From Chrysomallon squamiferum (lineage: Eukaryota; Mollusca; Gastropoda; Neomphalida; Peltospiridae): a DNA stretch of 40,000 bases. Position numbers and translations under genes: made by a program. The notes under the pieces were generated by a model. The model was not told the DNA's origin, did not search any database, and saw only the letters and a program-made list of their open reading frames with translations. Below are positions 37,650 to 40,000 of the stretch, piece after piece. The stretch is taken from NCBI GenBank assembly GCA_012295275.1, contig CM022674.1:4070610-4110609 (forward strand). The letters run 5' to 3'. Every line of letters begins with the position of its first letter. The stretch's first letter is position 1.

Positions 37650-37837
37650 TAAAGCAACAGAAGCATCCCGAAAATAATTGAAAGAAAAAAAGAAGAAAAA
37701 ACAAAACAAATGAACAAAAACTGGTTGCTTAGACCAGAATTTTAACATTCGTAATTGTTCGGAACGCTTTACTCGAAATACCTCGCAATGTTTTTTTTCT
37801 GAAATGACAAAAAATATCGAATTATTGAACAGACAAT

Positions 37838-37888
<51 letters not shown>

Positions 37889-39015
37889 CAAATAAATAAC
37901 AAAAATAATTACAGTCGTATTTTCATTGGGTATTAGAAATGTGATGTCATCAATGGTAATCAGTAGTTCTGACTCGGGAAAAAAAGGGAATTTGAAATAC
38001 TATCGAAAACATAAATTCAAATATTAACTCACAGGATTGTTCTTATGACATTAATCGTGAGTGTATTTAAAGTATCTCACTTCATTAAAATAGCAAGAAC
38101 TGTAAATAATAATATAAGAATAGTTTAGATAATATTTTACTTATGAACAAACGGTAACCAAGGGTATCTAAGGTATTTTCTTATGTGATTATTTGGAGAC
38201 TGGTGAGACAAATTGTCGCACAACTGTAATTATTTTCATTCTCATATGTGATAGTTACCACCATAAACAAGTAAAATAAATAAATAAATAAATAAAAACT
38301 TACAAATTTAAAAGTATTATACTATAATGTATGTGTATAACGTATTCAGGAGGCAAAAATCTAAAAGAAAAAGAAGAAAAAAGCAAAACAACAAATGAAT
38401 GAGGAATTAGAATAGACACTCAAACACATGTACACTTAAGATAAACATGGAGAAAAAAAGATAAAAATGAATTATAATAAATAAATAAAATAAAATAAAA
38501 ATAAATAAATAAATAAAGCAAAATAAAGATAATAAACCAAAAAAATGAAGAATTAAGAGAATTTATGTATCAATGTTTAAAAACATTTAAACTTCATTGT
38601 CTTTTAATAATTTCTGAAATTTCATGAACACTGGTGTCAGAGTTTGATATAAACAAAACATACTATAACTTATAAACTTTAAAGAAGAATTTAAAACAAA
38701 CCACACAGCACTCCAAAATAAAAAATAAACATTCAACAAATAAAAAAGTAGAATAAAACATACAAATCTCTTTTTTATTTTATTTTCAAACACAAAGTAT
38801 ATAATTTAAATAACAAACTCAGTTTATATAAAAACAAATAAATTATTATCACAGCTAAGAACTTGGAAAATATTTCAGAATGTTTTTTTTCATTTAAATA
38901 TTTCAAAAGCTTTTATGAAGTAAGAGAAATATTTTGGAGTATTTCTTGGTGGTAAATGGGGGAAAAAAAAAAAAAAAAATTCCTCATATAGCTATATCTT
39001 TTAGGAAAAAATTAT

Positions 39016-39074
<59 letters not shown>

Positions 39075-39079
39075 GCCAG
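36751..39079. repeat. AT-rich intergenic sequence between convergent genes
   Basis: This contains (CA)n near 37110-37160 and 37275-37292, A tracts near 37245-37265, and (AAT)n at about 37600-37650, 37838-37882 and 39018-39072. Two related segments, near 37460-37560 and 37655-37760, share GAAGCATCC(C/T)GAAAA and TGGTTGCTTAGACC, then TTGTAACATTCGTAA or TTTTAACATTCGTAA, so they are an old duplication of about 195 bp spacing. No gene is recognised. Confidence 0.55.
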
Positions 39080-39210
39080 TTAATTTTCTGTTGGCTTCTT
39101 AGTTTCATATAACTGCAGTCTTAGCTTGCCAGTTTCAATATTCTCATGCAAATATGGTTCATAGTTTGATATGACATTGTTTTTAACAGCTATTTCTAGT
39201 ATCATTCTTT
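39080..39210 (-). CDS. Terminal exon of an unrecognised minus-strand gene (partial)
   Basis: Read on the minus strand, a TATCAG acceptor at 39211-39216 opens a 131-bp exon. Its frame (two bases, then 42 codons and TAA at 39080-39082) gives segments such as MILEIAVKNNVISNYEPYLH and ENIETGKLRLQLYETKK. Composition is balanced and unlike the surrounding A/T repeats, and the stop is followed at once by (AAT)n. It would be the C-terminus of a gene whose other exons lie beyond the right edge, converging with FARSB. I do not recognise the protein. The frame also stays open for four codons upstream of the proposed acceptor, so the boundary is provisional. Confidence 0.5.
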
Positions 39211-39239
39211 CTGATACAAAGCGATATTATTCTGATATA

Positions 39240-40000
39240 ACATCTTAGCAATATATAAACTGTTTATTTTAACATTATTTATTCTCATATTTAATTTCTA
39301 ATATTATTCAGATAAAACAATACTTAGCAATACCAAATATTGTTCATTCTTATATTTTTCTTTTCACATTTAATAATATTATTCTGACACAAGTTTGGCT
39401 TAGCAATATACCATACTGTTCATTTTAATATCTTTATTCTGATATGAATAATATCATTCTGATATAGCCATAGCTTTGCAATATATGATACCATTAATTT
39501 TGTTATTGTTTATTCTGTTTTTTTAATATGACTATGGCTTAAAGATATGCCATTTTGTGCATGTTTATACTGTTTATTCTGATATATTTCTTTCTCATAT
39601 GATGCAATATGATTTTGATATCACAGCTCTGCAATATAAGAAATTCTTCATTCTTACATTCATTTTTTTGTCTGATTTTAGATCATAATATTGATAAAAG
39701 CTTTGCAATATCTAAATCTCATTTTAAAACTGTTTACTATGTTTTTCTTCTGAAATGAAATTTTATTCCAAAACAACTTTGGCTTAGCAATGTATCACAT
39801 TTTGCTTTTTCATTTTGTTTATCTGATATATTTTTTTTCTGATATGAAACAATATTACTTTGATATAACTACTGCTTTGCAGTATAAAATATTATTCATT
39901 TTAACATTTTTCTTTTGATATGAAATGGTAATAACGATATAAGCTCTGCACTTTTATACAGTTAGTTTTAAATATTTTTTCTTGATATGTTTCTTTTGAT
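39240..40000. repeat. Degenerate tandem array, unit about 77 bp, running off the window
   Basis: A GCTTAGCAATATA or GCTTTGCAATATA core recurs with starts at 39244, 39323, 39399, 39474, 39538, 39627, 39701, 39783, 39875 and 39944 (spacings 64-92, mean about 78). Between cores most units carry a TTCATTTTAA block, a TTATTCTGATATGAAA block and a TATT-TGATATAAC block in fixed order. At least ten diverged copies are present, and the array is cut by the window end. Confidence 0.7.

Overview
This is animal (metazoan) nuclear DNA. It has spliced genes with GT-AG introns, long AT-rich introns and intergenic gaps, tRNA-derived retroposon copies, DNA-transposon remnants, and a very high load of microsatellites: (GA/TC)n, (CA)n, (CATA)n, (ATT/AAT)n and long A or T tracts. 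The retroposon tails and the secreted ependymin-family gene suggest a lophotrochozoan, most likely a mollusc. The species cannot be named from the sequence alone.

Layout. 1-13200 has no gene I can name. It holds microsatellites, a 732-bp pogo/Tigger-type DNA transposon with a decayed transposase (1317-2048), a possible coding fragment (2775-3092), two CpG-rich patches that could be first exons of minus-strand transcripts (near 4935-5165 and 7110-7380), a cluster of three TGACGTCA palindromes (6295-6341), two related SINE copies (9091-10192) and the end of a hAT-like element that forms a nested hairpin (12446-12518). 13201-17152 is a five-exon ependymin-related secreted protein gene. 20629-22626 is a two-coding-exon gene that looks like MAJIN, a protein that tethers meiotic telomeres to the nuclear envelope. 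25533-36676 is a 19-exon gene for the beta subunit of cytosolic phenylalanyl-tRNA synthetase (FARSB). These three genes are on the plus strand. At 39080-39210 there is a terminal exon of an unrecognised minus-strand gene, with a degenerate tandem array of about 77-bp units (39240 to the window end) where its last intron should be.

The most notable observations are in FARSB. Its intron 13 has the features of a U12-type AT-AC intron, with termini that restore the conserved reading frame. The exon just before it carries a +1 frameshift in a run of six A. The genes show no obvious functional link: one secreted protein, one probable meiotic protein and one translation enzyme. I see no CRISPR array, prokaryotic operon or clearly new multi-gene system.
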